This document shows, in pieces, positions 21,848 through 29,479 of a stretch of 29,479 nucleotides of DNA; the stretch's first letter is position 1; each line of letters starts with the position of its first letter. The stretch covers positions 1 to 29,479 of the forward strand of contig CAZEFK010000086.1 of assembly GCA_964511405.1 (NCBI GenBank). The letters run 5' to 3'. The notes under the pieces are model-generated. The model was given only the letters and a program-made list of their open reading frames with translations, did no database searches and was not told the origin of the DNA. The stretch comes from CAZEFK01 sp964511405. GTDB taxonomy: Bacteria; Pseudomonadota; Alphaproteobacteria; Elsterales; Elsteraceae. The translations under genes and the position numbers were made by a program.

Positions 21848-24571
21848 TTACAGTCCCTGATCGGCCGCGACCAGCACGGCGGCGGGGAACCGGTCGAGCA
21901 GGGTGGCGAGGGGTAGGCGGCCGTCGCCGTCGGTGGCGACGGCGGCGCCGCCCATCAGGTCGCGGTAGCGCCCGGGCCGGGGCAGGGTGACGACGCTGTC
22001 GCGCCAGGGTGCGGCGCCCAGCGGCAGGCCGGGCGCCAGCCGGGCCACATGCAGCGCCAGCACGATGCCGACGCCGTCGCCGTTGCCGCGCCAGAAGCCG
22101 ACGGCATGCGCGGCCCGCGCGCCGGCCAGGGCGAGTGGCTGGTAGCGGCCGGCGAAGGCGTCGGGGCGCTCGGCGCGCAGCCGCAGCAAGAGGGCGATCG
22201 TGCGCTGCTTGACCCGGCCGTCCGGCCACTGCGGCAGCAGGGCGGCCGGCAGCTCGCCGCCGTCGAGGCCGGCGGCGCGGCCGGCGAAGTCGACGGGGCG
22301 GCGATTGTCCGGATCGACCAGGCTCAGGTCCCAGGCCTCGGTGCCCTGGTAGAGGTCGGGGACGCCCGGCATGGTCAGCTTGGCCACCGTCTGGGTCAGC
22401 GAGCCGACGATGCCGAGGGTCGCGACCCGGCGCGCGAACGCGACCAGGTCGCCCAGGAACGGGTTGGGCCGCGCCGGGTCGAGCAGCTTGCGCACGAAGG
22501 TGGTGAGGGCCGCTTCGTATTCGGCGTCGGGATCGAGCCACGTAGTGTTGCGCTTGGCTTCGCGCGCCGCCTTGATCATGTAGGCCGAGACGCGATCGGC
22601 GTAGGCGTCGAGCACCGGGCCGGCGGCGGCCCCGTCCAGAAGCTCGACCGGCCATGAGCCGACCAGCGTCTGGTACAGCAGGTATTCGGCGTTGCGCGAC
22701 GGTGCCGGCACGCCCTCGGCATCCTGCCAGCGCAGGGCGCGGTTGAAGCGGCGCCAGCGCACGATGCGCGCGCCCCAGGCCGCCGGGATCTCGGAGAGGA
22801 CGTCGAGGCGTGCCCGCACGTCCTCGCCGCGCTTGGTGTCGTGGGTCGCCGTCGCGGTCATCGCCGCCGGCCAGTCCCGGGAGCGCTCGATCATGGCGGC
22901 GTGGAACGGCTCGACCCCGATGCCGAAGCGGCGGGGGTCGCCGCCGACTTCGTTGAGCGAGGCCAGGCGGGTGTAGCGGTAGCAGGCGGTATCCTCCAGG
23001 CCCTTGGCCATGGCCGGGCCGGTCAGCTGCTGGAACCGCGTGGCGAAGGCCTGGGCCTGGGTGCCGCCGCGGGCCTGGGTCAGGACCTCGGCGATGAAGT
23101 CGAAGGCCTCCTTGTCCGACTGGGCCGTGCGCCGCTGCGCCCGCCGGGTCGCCCGCTCGATCCAGCGGCGGTCGTCCTCGGTGGCCCGGCCGTCGGCGAC
23201 ATAGCTGCGGTACACCGGGAACCAGCCGATCACTTCGGCCAGCCCCTGGGTCAGGCCGTCCAACGTGAAGTCGCGGGTCATCGGGTCGGCGTCGGCGATG
23301 CGCTTGAGCTGACGGCCCAGCACCTTGAGCTCGGGTCGGAGGCTGGTCCCCAGGATCCCGAGCTTGGCGTCATAGACCAGGCTGTCGACGTCGATGTCGT
23401 CGCCCAGGAAGCGGCCGTAGAGCCGGTCGAAGGCGGCCTGGGCCCGGCGGCAGACCAGGAGGCCGTTCAGGAGATTGAGGGTGTCGTAGCCGGTCGTGCC
23501 GGCCACCGGCCAGCGGGCCAGGCGTTCGTCGCCGCTCAGGATCTTCTCGACATAGATCGGCACATCGGGCCCGACCCGCTCGGCCAGGCGCCGGCAATAG
23601 CCCTCGGGATCGGCCAGGCCGTCGACATGGTCGATGCGCAGGGCGTGGATGCGCCCCTCGGCGACCAGCGCCAGGATGCGCCGGTGGACCCGCTCGAACA
23701 GCTCCGGGTCCTCGATGCGCAGCCCAGCCAGGTCGTTGATGTCGAAGAACCGGCGATAGTTGATCTCGGCGGCCGCCACCCGCCAGTACGCCGGCCGATA
23801 GGCCTGCGCCTCGATCAGCCGATGGAGCGCGCCGTCCGGGCCCGTGTCCGTCGTGAGCTGCCGGCACACGCCGTCGATGGCGTCGCCGACCCCGGGCTCG
23901 GCTGCGACCAGGCCGGCCAGCTGCCGGAACAGGTCGTCGGCCTCCGGCGCCAGCTCGCGCCCGGGCCGCGGATCCTGTCCCAGCAGCCGGAAGGCGTCGA
24001 CCAGCCGGTCGAAGGCCGGGGCCGCGCTGGCAAGCTCCGCCGGCTCCAGCAGCCCCGCTACCTGCCGGGGCGAGATCGGCAGGCGGTGGTCGTAGTACCA
24101 CAGGGCGAACCAGCCGGTGTCCCGCTCGAAGCGCAGGACGAACTCGCCGGCCGCCAGCACCTGGCCATAGCGCTTGCCCAGGATCGGCACCACCAGGCGG
24201 CCGGCCTGCCAGTCGACGTCGAAGAAGCCGGCGGTCGGACCTTCCTGGCCCCAGGCCAGGAGCGACTGCCACCAGGCATTGTCGGTGCCGATGCCCATGT
24301 GGTTCGGGACGATGTCGACCATCAGCCGCAGGCCGTGGCGCCTGAGCGCCTCGGACAGGACGGCGAAGCCGGCGTCGCCGCCGAGCTCGGGATTGAGGCG
24401 GTCGTGGTCGACGATGTCATAGCCGTGGCTGCTGCCCGGGCGCGCGGCCAGGATCGGCGAGCTGTAGACATGGCTGACGCCCAGGCGGGCGAGATAGGGC
24501 ACCACGGCCGCGGCCTGCTCGAAGGTGAAGGCGCCGGACAGCTGCAGGCGATAGGTCGCCCTGGGGATCAT
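21848..24571 (-). CDS. treY: Malto-oligosyltrehalose synthase TreY
   Basis: A 907-residue GH13 enzyme that converts the reducing-end alpha-1,4 bond of a maltodextrin into an alpha,alpha-1,1 bond, giving maltooligosyltrehalose. Conserved regions are visible: MIPRATYRLQLSGAFTFEQA at the start, SHVYSSPILAARPGSSHGYD, region I DIVPNHMG (86-93), and region II RIDHVDGLADPEGY, with the nucleophile Asp near 314. Region III is IYVEKILSGDE with the acid/base Glu, and region IV is TATHDTKRGEDVRARL. MPGVPDLYQGTEAWDLSLVD near the C-terminus is a TreY hallmark. The ATG at 24569-24571 overlaps the malQ stop (ATGA), so translation is coupled. It is the last gene of the trehalose cluster. Confidence 0.95.
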   Translation of the reverse strand: MIPRATYRLQLSGAFTFEQAAAVVPYLARLGVSHVYSSPILAARPGSSHGYDIVDHDRLNPELGGDAGFAVLSEALRRHGLRLMVDIVPNHMGIGTDNAWWQSLLAWGQEGPTAGFFDVDWQAGRLVVPILGKRYGQVLAAGEFVLRFERDTGWFALWYYDHRLPISPRQVAGLLEPAELASAAPAFDRLVDAFRLLGQDPRPGRELAPEADDLFRQLAGLVAAEPGVGDAIDGVCRQLTTDTGPDGALHRLIEAQAYRPAYWRVAAAEINYRRFFDINDLAGLRIEDPELFERVHRRILALVAEGRIHALRIDHVDGLADPEGYCRRLAERVGPDVPIYVEKILSGDERLARWPVAGTTGYDTLNLLNGLLVCRRAQAAFDRLYGRFLGDDIDVDSLVYDAKLGILGTSLRPELKVLGRQLKRIADADPMTRDFTLDGLTQGLAEVIGWFPVYRSYVADGRATEDDRRWIERATRRAQRRTAQSDKEAFDFIAEVLTQARGGTQAQAFATRFQQLTGPAMAKGLEDTACYRYTRLASLNEVGGDPRRFGIGVEPFHAAMIERSRDWPAAMTATATHDTKRGEDVRARLDVLSEIPAAWGARIVRWRRFNRALRWQDAEGVPAPSRNAEYLLYQTLVGSWPVELLDGAAAGPVLDAYADRVSAYMIKAAREAKRNTTWLDPDAEYEAALTTFVRKLLDPARPNPFLGDLVAFARRVATLGIVGSLTQTVAKLTMPGVPDLYQGTEAWDLSLVDPDNRRPVDFAGRAAGLDGGELPAALLPQWPDGRVKQRTIALLLRLRAERPDAFAGRYQPLALAGARAAHAVGFWRGNGDGVGIVLALHVARLAPGLPLGAAPWRDSVVTLPRPGRYRDLMGGAAVATDGDGRLPLATLLDRFPAAVLVAADQGL

Positions 24572-26496
24572 CGCGGACGGTCTGCCGCCAGCGCCGCGGC
24601 GGTGGCGGCCAGGGCCGGACCCAGCGACTCCAGCGGCACCGGCAGGCGCCGCCGCCAATTGGGATGCTGGTCGATGGTGCCGGGCAGGTTGGTCTGGTCC
24701 TCCAGACCCAGCGCATCCTCGACCTGGGCCACGACCAGAGCGGCCGACGTGCGCGCCAGGAACCGGTGCACGGCCAGCCCCGGCGGCTCGCCCGCCGGAT
24801 CGAGGCCGGCGGCGGCCAGGGCGTGGCGCAGGCGCTCGCGGTCGGCGGCGCGCTGGGCCTCGTCGCGCCCGGCCATGCCGGCCTCCGGGTAGAGGCCAAG
24901 CGACTGCCGCAGCTCGATGTCGCTGCCGCGCCACCAGCCGGCCAGGGTCGGCAGGTCGTGGGTGCTGACCATGGCCAAGGCCAGTTCGGGATAGGCCTCG
25001 GGCGGCTTGAAGCCGCTGCCGTCCTGCTCGAAGTACAGCACCCGGGTGCTCAGCAGGCCGGACTCCGCCATGGCCGTGTGGAAGCCGGGCGGCATGGTGC
25101 CCAGGTCCTCGCCGATGATGAGGCAGCCATGCCGCCGGCTCTCGATCCTGAGCACCGCGGTCAGGGCGTCGCGCGGATAGCGGACATAGGTGCCGTCGCG
25201 CGGACTGGCCTGCTCCGGGATCCAGTACAGCCGGTCCAGCCCAAAGGCGTGGTCGATGCGCAGCGCGCCGGCTGATGCGGCGGCCGCGCGCATGGTGCCG
25301 ACGAAGGGCTGCAGCCCGTTGCGGCCGAGGCTGCGCGGATTGAGCGGCGGCAACCCCCAGCGCTGGCCGTTGGGGTTGTAGGCGTCGGGCGGCGCCCCGA
25401 CGCTGATGCCCCGGGCGAAGCTGTCGGGCTCGGCCCAGCATTCGGCGCTGTCCGGCGACACGCCGACGGCCAGGTCGAGATAGAGCCCGATCGCCATGCC
25501 GGCGCTGCGGCAGGCCTGCTGTGCCGCCCGGAGCTGGCGGTCGGCATGCCACTGGCACCAGGCGAAGAAGCCGACGCGATCGCCAAGGTCGGCGGGCGCG
25601 GCCTCGGGCCGGCGCCTGAAGCTCTGGGGCCATACCGCGGGATTGACGCCATAGTCCTCGGCCAGGGCCTGGTGGAGCGCCAGGTTCTCCAGTGCGCGGC
25701 CCTTGGCCCGGCGGAAGCGGGCGAAGTCCGGATCATCCCGGCTCAGCGGATAGAGGGCGCGCAGCGCGGCGCCCTTCAAGGCCGCGACCGCGGGATAGTC
25801 GACCAGGTCGGCGGCGCGGGCGGCGGCGAGCTGCGACTGGAACCAGGGCTCACCGACGACCGCGCGCACCGGCTCGGTGTCGAAGCCCGCGATGGCGTCG
25901 ATGCTGAGATAGGCGGTGTTGAGGAAGCGCCGGCTCGACGGCGAGTAGGGCGAGATCCGCTCCGGCGCGTGCGGGAACAGCTCATGTAGCGGGCTGACGC
26001 CGACGGCGTCGGCGCCGAGCGGCGCGGTCAGGCGTCCGAACTCGGCAAGGTCGGCGAAGTCGCCGATACCCCAGTTGCGGGCCGAGCGCAGGCCGTAGAG
26101 CTGGATCGCGAAGCCCCAGCGGCGGCGGTCCGGCCGCAGCGCCTGGTCGGGGGCGGCCAGGATCAGCCGCTCGCCGGCGCTGTCATGCAGCCAGTGATAG
26201 CCGGCGGACAGGCCCGGCACGCCGTCGTCGCCTTCCAGCCGCCCGCCATCCTCCAGCCGCACCGACCAGCGGCCGGCCACGGCGAAGGGGCGATCGGCCG
26301 GAACCACCTGGACCGCCGGCTGGGCCGCTTCGGCGTCAAGCAGCGCCCGTGCCTGCACGGGGTCGTGGGCGGGCAGCCCCAACGCCTCCAGGCAGGCGGC
26401 GAGGGTCGCGTCGGCAACCACGTGCTCCTGGCCCCACACGTCGGTGTAGCGGCGCGCGACACCGGCACGGTCGGCGAGTTCGGCGATCTCGATCAT
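24568..26496 (-). CDS. malQ: 4-alpha-glucanotransferase (amylomaltase) MalQ
   Basis: A 642-residue GH77 4-alpha-glucanotransferase that moves glucan segments between maltodextrins, remaking longer chains that TreY can use. Visible features include WGFAIQLYGLRSARNWGIGD, the SPYSPSSRRFLNTAYLSID stretch, and region II ALRIDHAFGLDRLYWIPE with the nucleophile Asp. Region III is LIIGEDLGTMPPGFHTAM with the acid/base Glu, and region IV is VSTHDLPTLAGWWRG. The ATG at 26494-26496 gives MIEIAELADRAGVARRYTDV, the N-terminal domain common in proteobacterial MalQ. The start overlaps the treZ stop and the stop overlaps the treY start, both by 4 bases. A role together with TreY/TreZ is likely from this coupling. 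Confidence 0.95.
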   Translation of the reverse strand: MIEIAELADRAGVARRYTDVWGQEHVVADATLAACLEALGLPAHDPVQARALLDAEAAQPAVQVVPADRPFAVAGRWSVRLEDGGRLEGDDGVPGLSAGYHWLHDSAGERLILAAPDQALRPDRRRWGFAIQLYGLRSARNWGIGDFADLAEFGRLTAPLGADAVGVSPLHELFPHAPERISPYSPSSRRFLNTAYLSIDAIAGFDTEPVRAVVGEPWFQSQLAAARAADLVDYPAVAALKGAALRALYPLSRDDPDFARFRRAKGRALENLALHQALAEDYGVNPAVWPQSFRRRPEAAPADLGDRVGFFAWCQWHADRQLRAAQQACRSAGMAIGLYLDLAVGVSPDSAECWAEPDSFARGISVGAPPDAYNPNGQRWGLPPLNPRSLGRNGLQPFVGTMRAAAASAGALRIDHAFGLDRLYWIPEQASPRDGTYVRYPRDALTAVLRIESRRHGCLIIGEDLGTMPPGFHTAMAESGLLSTRVLYFEQDGSGFKPPEAYPELALAMVSTHDLPTLAGWWRGSDIELRQSLGLYPEAGMAGRDEAQRAADRERLRHALAAAGLDPAGEPPGLAVHRFLARTSAALVVAQVEDALGLEDQTNLPGTIDQHPNWRRRLPVPLESLGPALAATAAALAADRPR

Positions 26497-28292
26497 GGCC
26501 GGGTCAGCCCGATCACGCCGCTCCAGGCGCTGCCGGGCGGCGCCTCGCTTGCCCATAGCAGCGTGGTCAGCCGCGGCAGCACGAAGGGGGTCGGGGCGGC
26601 CGAGAGGTTGGCGCGCATCACCAGCGCGGTGCCGTCGCGGGCGGTCCAGTGCACGTCGAGGGTGCCGTCCGGCGCATCGGGCGCGCTGGTTCCGGGCGTC
26701 CGCCAGCCCAGCGCCGCCAACGGCAGCACATGGGCGCGCCGCAGCTCGAGCAGCTGGCGCACCAAGGTGCGGTGGGCGGCGTGGGCGGGCTGGTCGCGCT
26801 GGGCCCAGTCCAGCTGCGCCCGCGCCATGGTCTCGGGCGCCAGCGGGTCGGGGATGCGGGCCCCGGCGGCCGGGTCGGCGAACTGCCGGAACCGCGCGAA
26901 TTCCCGGCGCCGGCCTTCGCGCACCGCCTCGGCGAGGTCGCCCGTGAAATCGCAGAAGAAGAGGAACGGGCGGTCCGAGGCCCACTCCTCGCCCATGAAC
27001 AGCATCGGCACCTGGGGCGACAGCAGCAGGATCGATGTGGCCAGCTGCAGCGCGGCCGGCGGGATCAGGGCGGCCAGCCGGTCGCCGAGCGCGCGATTGC
27101 CGATCTGGTCGTGGTTCTGCAGGAAGGCGACGAAGGCGTCGGGCGGCAGCTGGCCGCTGGGCTCGCCGCGCGGTCCGCCGCCGCGGTGGGCGGAGGGCTC
27201 GCCCTGGTAGTCGAAGCCCTCGGCCAGGCAGCGCGCCAGCCGGCGCACCGGCCGGTCGGCATGGTCGCGGTAGTAGCCGTCGGTCTCGCCGGTCAGCGCG
27301 ACGTGGGCGGCATGGTGGAGGTCGTCGTTCCACTGCGCCGTATAGCGGCGCGGCCGGCCCGCGGCGTCGCGGGCGAGCCAGTGCGCCTGGTTGCCGTCGT
27401 TCTCCAGCACCAGATGCACCGGCCGCGCGGGCCCCGCGAGCGCCCGCGCCTCATCGGCGATGACATCCAGGATATGGGTTCCGGACCCGTCGGCGATGGC
27501 GTGGACGGCATCGAGCCGCAGCCCGTCGACATGGAACTCCTGCAGCCAGTACAGCGCGTTGTGCACGAAGAAGCTGCGCACGGGATGGCTGTCCGGCCCC
27601 TCGAAGTCGATCGCGGGGCCCCAGGGCGTGGCATGGCGGCGCGTGAAAAACGGCTCGGCATAGGCGTGCAGGTAGTTTCCGACCGGGCCGAAATGGTTGT
27701 AGACGACGTCGAGCAGCACCATCAGGCCCAGGGCATGGGCGCGGTCGACCAGGGCCTTCAGGTCGTCCGGCGTGCCGTAGACGCTTTCCGGTGCGAAGGG
27801 CAGCACGCCGTCATAGCCCCAGTTGCGGCGCCCGGCGAACTCCCCCACGGGCATGAGCTCAATGGCGGTGAAGCCGGTCTCGGCCAGCAGCGGCAGCTTC
27901 TCGATGGCGCCGCGGAAGGTGCCGGCCTCGCTGAAGGTCCCGACATGCAGCTCGCAGATCACGGCCTCGATCCAGGGTCGGCCTGGCCATGACTGGTCGG
28001 TCCAGGCGAAGACCTCGGGATCGACCACCGCCGACGGGCCTTCGGCATTGTCGGGCTGCCAGCGCGACGCCGGGTCCGGCACCGATAGGCGATCGTCGAT
28101 CCGGTATCGGTAGCGGGTGCCGGCCTTGGCCGGCGCCGTGACCTCGAACCAGCCGGCGGGCAGCAGGTCCATGACCAACTGCCGGTCGGCCAGCTCCAGC
28201 GCCACCATCCGGGCATTGGGAGCCCACAGCCTGAACCGCGCGGTGCCGTCGTCGCGCAGTTCGGCCCCGAAGGGCATGCGATGGGCGCTCAT
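26493..28292 (-). CDS. treZ: Malto-oligosyltrehalose trehalohydrolase TreZ
   Basis: A 599-residue GH13 enzyme that releases trehalose from maltooligosyltrehalose. An N-terminal CBM48/E-set domain is visible (FGAELRDDGTARFRLWAPNA, then YRYRIDDRLSVPDPASRWQP). The catalytic barrel has ICELHVGTFSEAGTFRGAIE, region I LLDVVYNHFGPVGNYLHAYA, region II GLRLDAVHAIAD with the nucleophile Asp, region III LVLENDGNQAHWLAR with the acid/base Glu, and region IV FLQNHDQIGNRALGDRL. MLFMGEEWASDRPFLFFCDF is typical of TreZ. The start overlaps the glgX stop and the stop overlaps the malQ start, each by 4 bases. With TreY it completes the route from glycogen to trehalose. Confidence 0.95.
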   Translation of the reverse strand: MSAHRMPFGAELRDDGTARFRLWAPNARMVALELADRQLVMDLLPAGWFEVTAPAKAGTRYRYRIDDRLSVPDPASRWQPDNAEGPSAVVDPEVFAWTDQSWPGRPWIEAVICELHVGTFSEAGTFRGAIEKLPLLAETGFTAIELMPVGEFAGRRNWGYDGVLPFAPESVYGTPDDLKALVDRAHALGLMVLLDVVYNHFGPVGNYLHAYAEPFFTRRHATPWGPAIDFEGPDSHPVRSFFVHNALYWLQEFHVDGLRLDAVHAIADGSGTHILDVIADEARALAGPARPVHLVLENDGNQAHWLARDAAGRPRRYTAQWNDDLHHAAHVALTGETDGYYRDHADRPVRRLARCLAEGFDYQGEPSAHRGGGPRGEPSGQLPPDAFVAFLQNHDQIGNRALGDRLAALIPPAALQLATSILLLSPQVPMLFMGEEWASDRPFLFFCDFTGDLAEAVREGRRREFARFRQFADPAAGARIPDPLAPETMARAQLDWAQRDQPAHAAHRTLVRQLLELRRAHVLPLAALGWRTPGTSAPDAPDGTLDVHWTARDGTALVMRANLSAAPTPFVLPRLTTLLWASEAPPGSAWSGVIGLTRP

Positions 28293-29443
28293 CCGGGGAC
28301 CGCCTGCAGCAGCACCGCCGATCGACCGGCGAGCGGATAGGCGCCGCCGCCGCAGGCGCCCGGATCAGCGGCGCCGGCGGTATCGAGCACGGCGTGCCAG
28401 CGCTCGTGCGGTGCCGGGTCCGGCAGCACGAAGTCCAGGCGATCGTGATGGGCGTTGAACAGCATCAGGAACGGGCCCTCCTCGCCGAGCTCGGGACCGA
28501 GCAGCGCGCCCAGGCAACGTGCGAAACCGGCGCTCCAATCCTCGGGCCGCATCGGCTGGCCATTCGGCGCATACCAGGCGATGTCGGGCCGACCCGACGC
28601 GGTCGGCTGACCGTGCAGGAAGCGGTGCCGGCGAAAGACCGGATGGCGGCGGCGGATTTCGATCAGCTGGGCGGTGAAGGCGATCAGATCGGGTTCGGCC
28701 GCGGCCCAGTCGAACCAGCTGATCGGGTTGTCCTGGCAATAGGCGTTGTTGTTGCCGTCCTGGGTGCGGCCCAGCTCGTCGCCGCCCAGCAGCATCGGCA
28801 CGCCCTGGGCCAGGAGCAGGGTCGCCAGCAGGTTGCGGCGCTGGCGGGCCCGCAGGCCCACGATCTCGGGATCGTCGGTCGGTCCGTCGACGCCGCAATT
28901 CCAGCTCTTGTTGTCGCGGGCGCCGTCCTGGCCGTTCTCGCCGTTGGCTTCGTTGCGCGGCGCGTCGTAGCTGACCAGGTCCATCAGCGTGAAGCCGTCG
29001 TGTGCGGTGACGAAGTTCACGCTGCTCCAGGGTCGGCGGCCGTCATGGTCGAAGCGGTCGGCCGAGCCCGACAGGCGCGCCGCCAGGTCGCCCAGCACAC
29101 CCTCGTCGCCGCGCCAGTAGCGCCTGATGTCGTCGCGGAAGCGGTCGTTCCACTCCGACCAGCCCGGGGGAAAGCCGCCGACGCGGTAGCCGTCCGCGCC
29201 CAGGTCCCAGGGCTCGGCGATCAGCTTGGCATGCGCCAGCAGCGGATCCTGGGCGATCGCCTCGAAGAACGGGGCGCGCGGATCGAACTGGTGCTCGCCA
29301 TTGCGCCCCAGCGTGCTGGCGAGGTCGAAGCGGAAGCCGTCGACCCCGACCTCGCCAGCCCAGTAGCGCAGGCTGTCGGTCACCATCTGCAGCACCCGCG
29401 GATGGCTGAGGTCCAGGGCGTTGCCGCAGCCGGTCACGTCCAC
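28289..29443 (-). CDS. glgX: Glycogen debranching enzyme GlgX, C-terminal part after an in-frame stop
   Basis: The visible 384 residues are the C-terminal part of a GH13 debranching enzyme (usual length about 700). They start at a GTG in the motif DVTGCGNALDLSHPRVLQMV and keep region II VDGFRFDLASTLGRNGEHQF with the nucleophile Asp, region III LIAEPWDLGADGYRVGGFPP with the Glu, and region IV NFVTAHDGFTLMDLVSYDAP. GQDGARDNKSWNCGVDGPTD and the C-terminal beta domain follow. Just before the GTG, in the same frame, lies TAG (29444-29446), where the family usually has Tyr (RHY-x-DVTGCGN). GlgX removes short branches from glycogen, supplying TreY. It is the first seen gene of the cluster; the N-terminal part lies outside the window. 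The gene is either broken by a point change or misread. Confidence 0.85.
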   Translation of the reverse strand: MDVTGCGNALDLSHPRVLQMVTDSLRYWAGEVGVDGFRFDLASTLGRNGEHQFDPRAPFFEAIAQDPLLAHAKLIAEPWDLGADGYRVGGFPPGWSEWNDRFRDDIRRYWRGDEGVLGDLAARLSGSADRFDHDGRRPWSSVNFVTAHDGFTLMDLVSYDAPRNEANGENGQDGARDNKSWNCGVDGPTDDPEIVGLRARQRRNLLATLLLAQGVPMLLGGDELGRTQDGNNNAYCQDNPISWFDWAAAEPDLIAFTAQLIEIRRRHPVFRRHRFLHGQPTASGRPDIAWYAPNGQPMRPEDWSAGFARCLGALLGPELGEEGPFLMLFNAHHDRLDFVLPDPAPHERWHAVLDTAGAADPGACGGGAYPLAGRSAVLLQAVPG

Positions 29444-29479
29444 CTAGTGCCGGGGATCGCCGGGCTGCAGCCGGTAGTA
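29444..29479 (-). pseudogene. glgX: End of the upstream GlgX reading frame, closed by TAG
   Basis: On the minus strand these bases read YYRLQPGDPRH and then TAG. The residues match GlgX directly upstream of the DVTGCGN motif, in the same frame as the long downstream part. One base change (TAC to TAG) explains the break. The remainder of the N-terminal part is outside the window. Confidence 0.75.

Noticed and set aside
22841..24892. 683-codon open frame opposite treY and malQ
   Set aside because: It is an antisense shadow with no domain; the strand opposite carries all conserved GH13 regions.

Overview
The window is a GC-rich (about 70%) stretch with the gene content and order of an alphaproteobacterium, most likely Rhodospirillales-like. 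The main evidence is a block typical of that class: SUV3-like helicase, S4-domain protein, 7Fe ferredoxin FdxA, CarD, a phosphatase-fold protein and an RpoH-type sigma factor. A run of 10 N at 9806-9815, a 14-G homopolymer and an in-frame stop in glgX point to a draft or metagenome-derived scaffold, so some oddities may be assembly or base-call errors.

Layout. (1) 2-3536: the end of an aerobic benzoyl-CoA (box) cluster. It holds the C-terminal half of boxC, complete boxB, and an FprA/adrenodoxin-reductase-type flavoprotein that overlaps boxB by 4 bases. Codon choice in boxC and early boxB differs from everything after it. (2) 3591-4603: a 45-residue lipoprotein on the plus strand, then two small exported proteins on the minus strand. 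(3) 4748-11526: the helicase/S4/fdxA/carD/phosphatase-like/rpoH block, with a DUF938 methyltransferase on the opposite strand. The phosphatase-like gene is broken by foreign-looking sequence and the scaffold gap. (4) 11523-14339: a GNAT acetyltransferase and an endonuclease/exonuclease/phosphatase-fold (EEP) gene that converge. Between them lies a single nucleotidyltransferase-fold gene (GSU2403-like) bounded by an imperfect 39-base direct repeat, with a 12-bp palindrome just inside the left copy. It looks like an inserted one-gene cargo unit.

(5) 14346-18603 (minus strand): ugpBAEC, a glycerol-3-phosphate/glycerophosphodiester ABC importer with a good promoter and a strong hairpin after ugpB. 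The EEP gene follows ugpC after 6 bases, where other genomes often carry ugpQ. (6) 18735-20147 (minus): two adjacent exported proteins sharing a C...HxCAxxC pattern, and an infA gene starting with TTG and carrying a basic tail. (7) 20405-21736: a D-2-hydroxyacid dehydrogenase and a convergent VOC-fold protein. (8) 21848-29479 (minus): glgX, treZ, malQ, treY, each overlapping the next by 4 bases. This is the TreY/TreZ route from glycogen or maltodextrin to trehalose, with GlgX debranching and MalQ recycling short glucans. glgX has an in-frame TAG close to the window edge.

No tRNA, rRNA or CRISPR array was recognised. The best candidate for something undescribed is the repeat-bounded nucleotidyltransferase unit at 12082-13356. 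Next come the Cys/His-motif exported pair and the degenerate phosphatase-fold gene.
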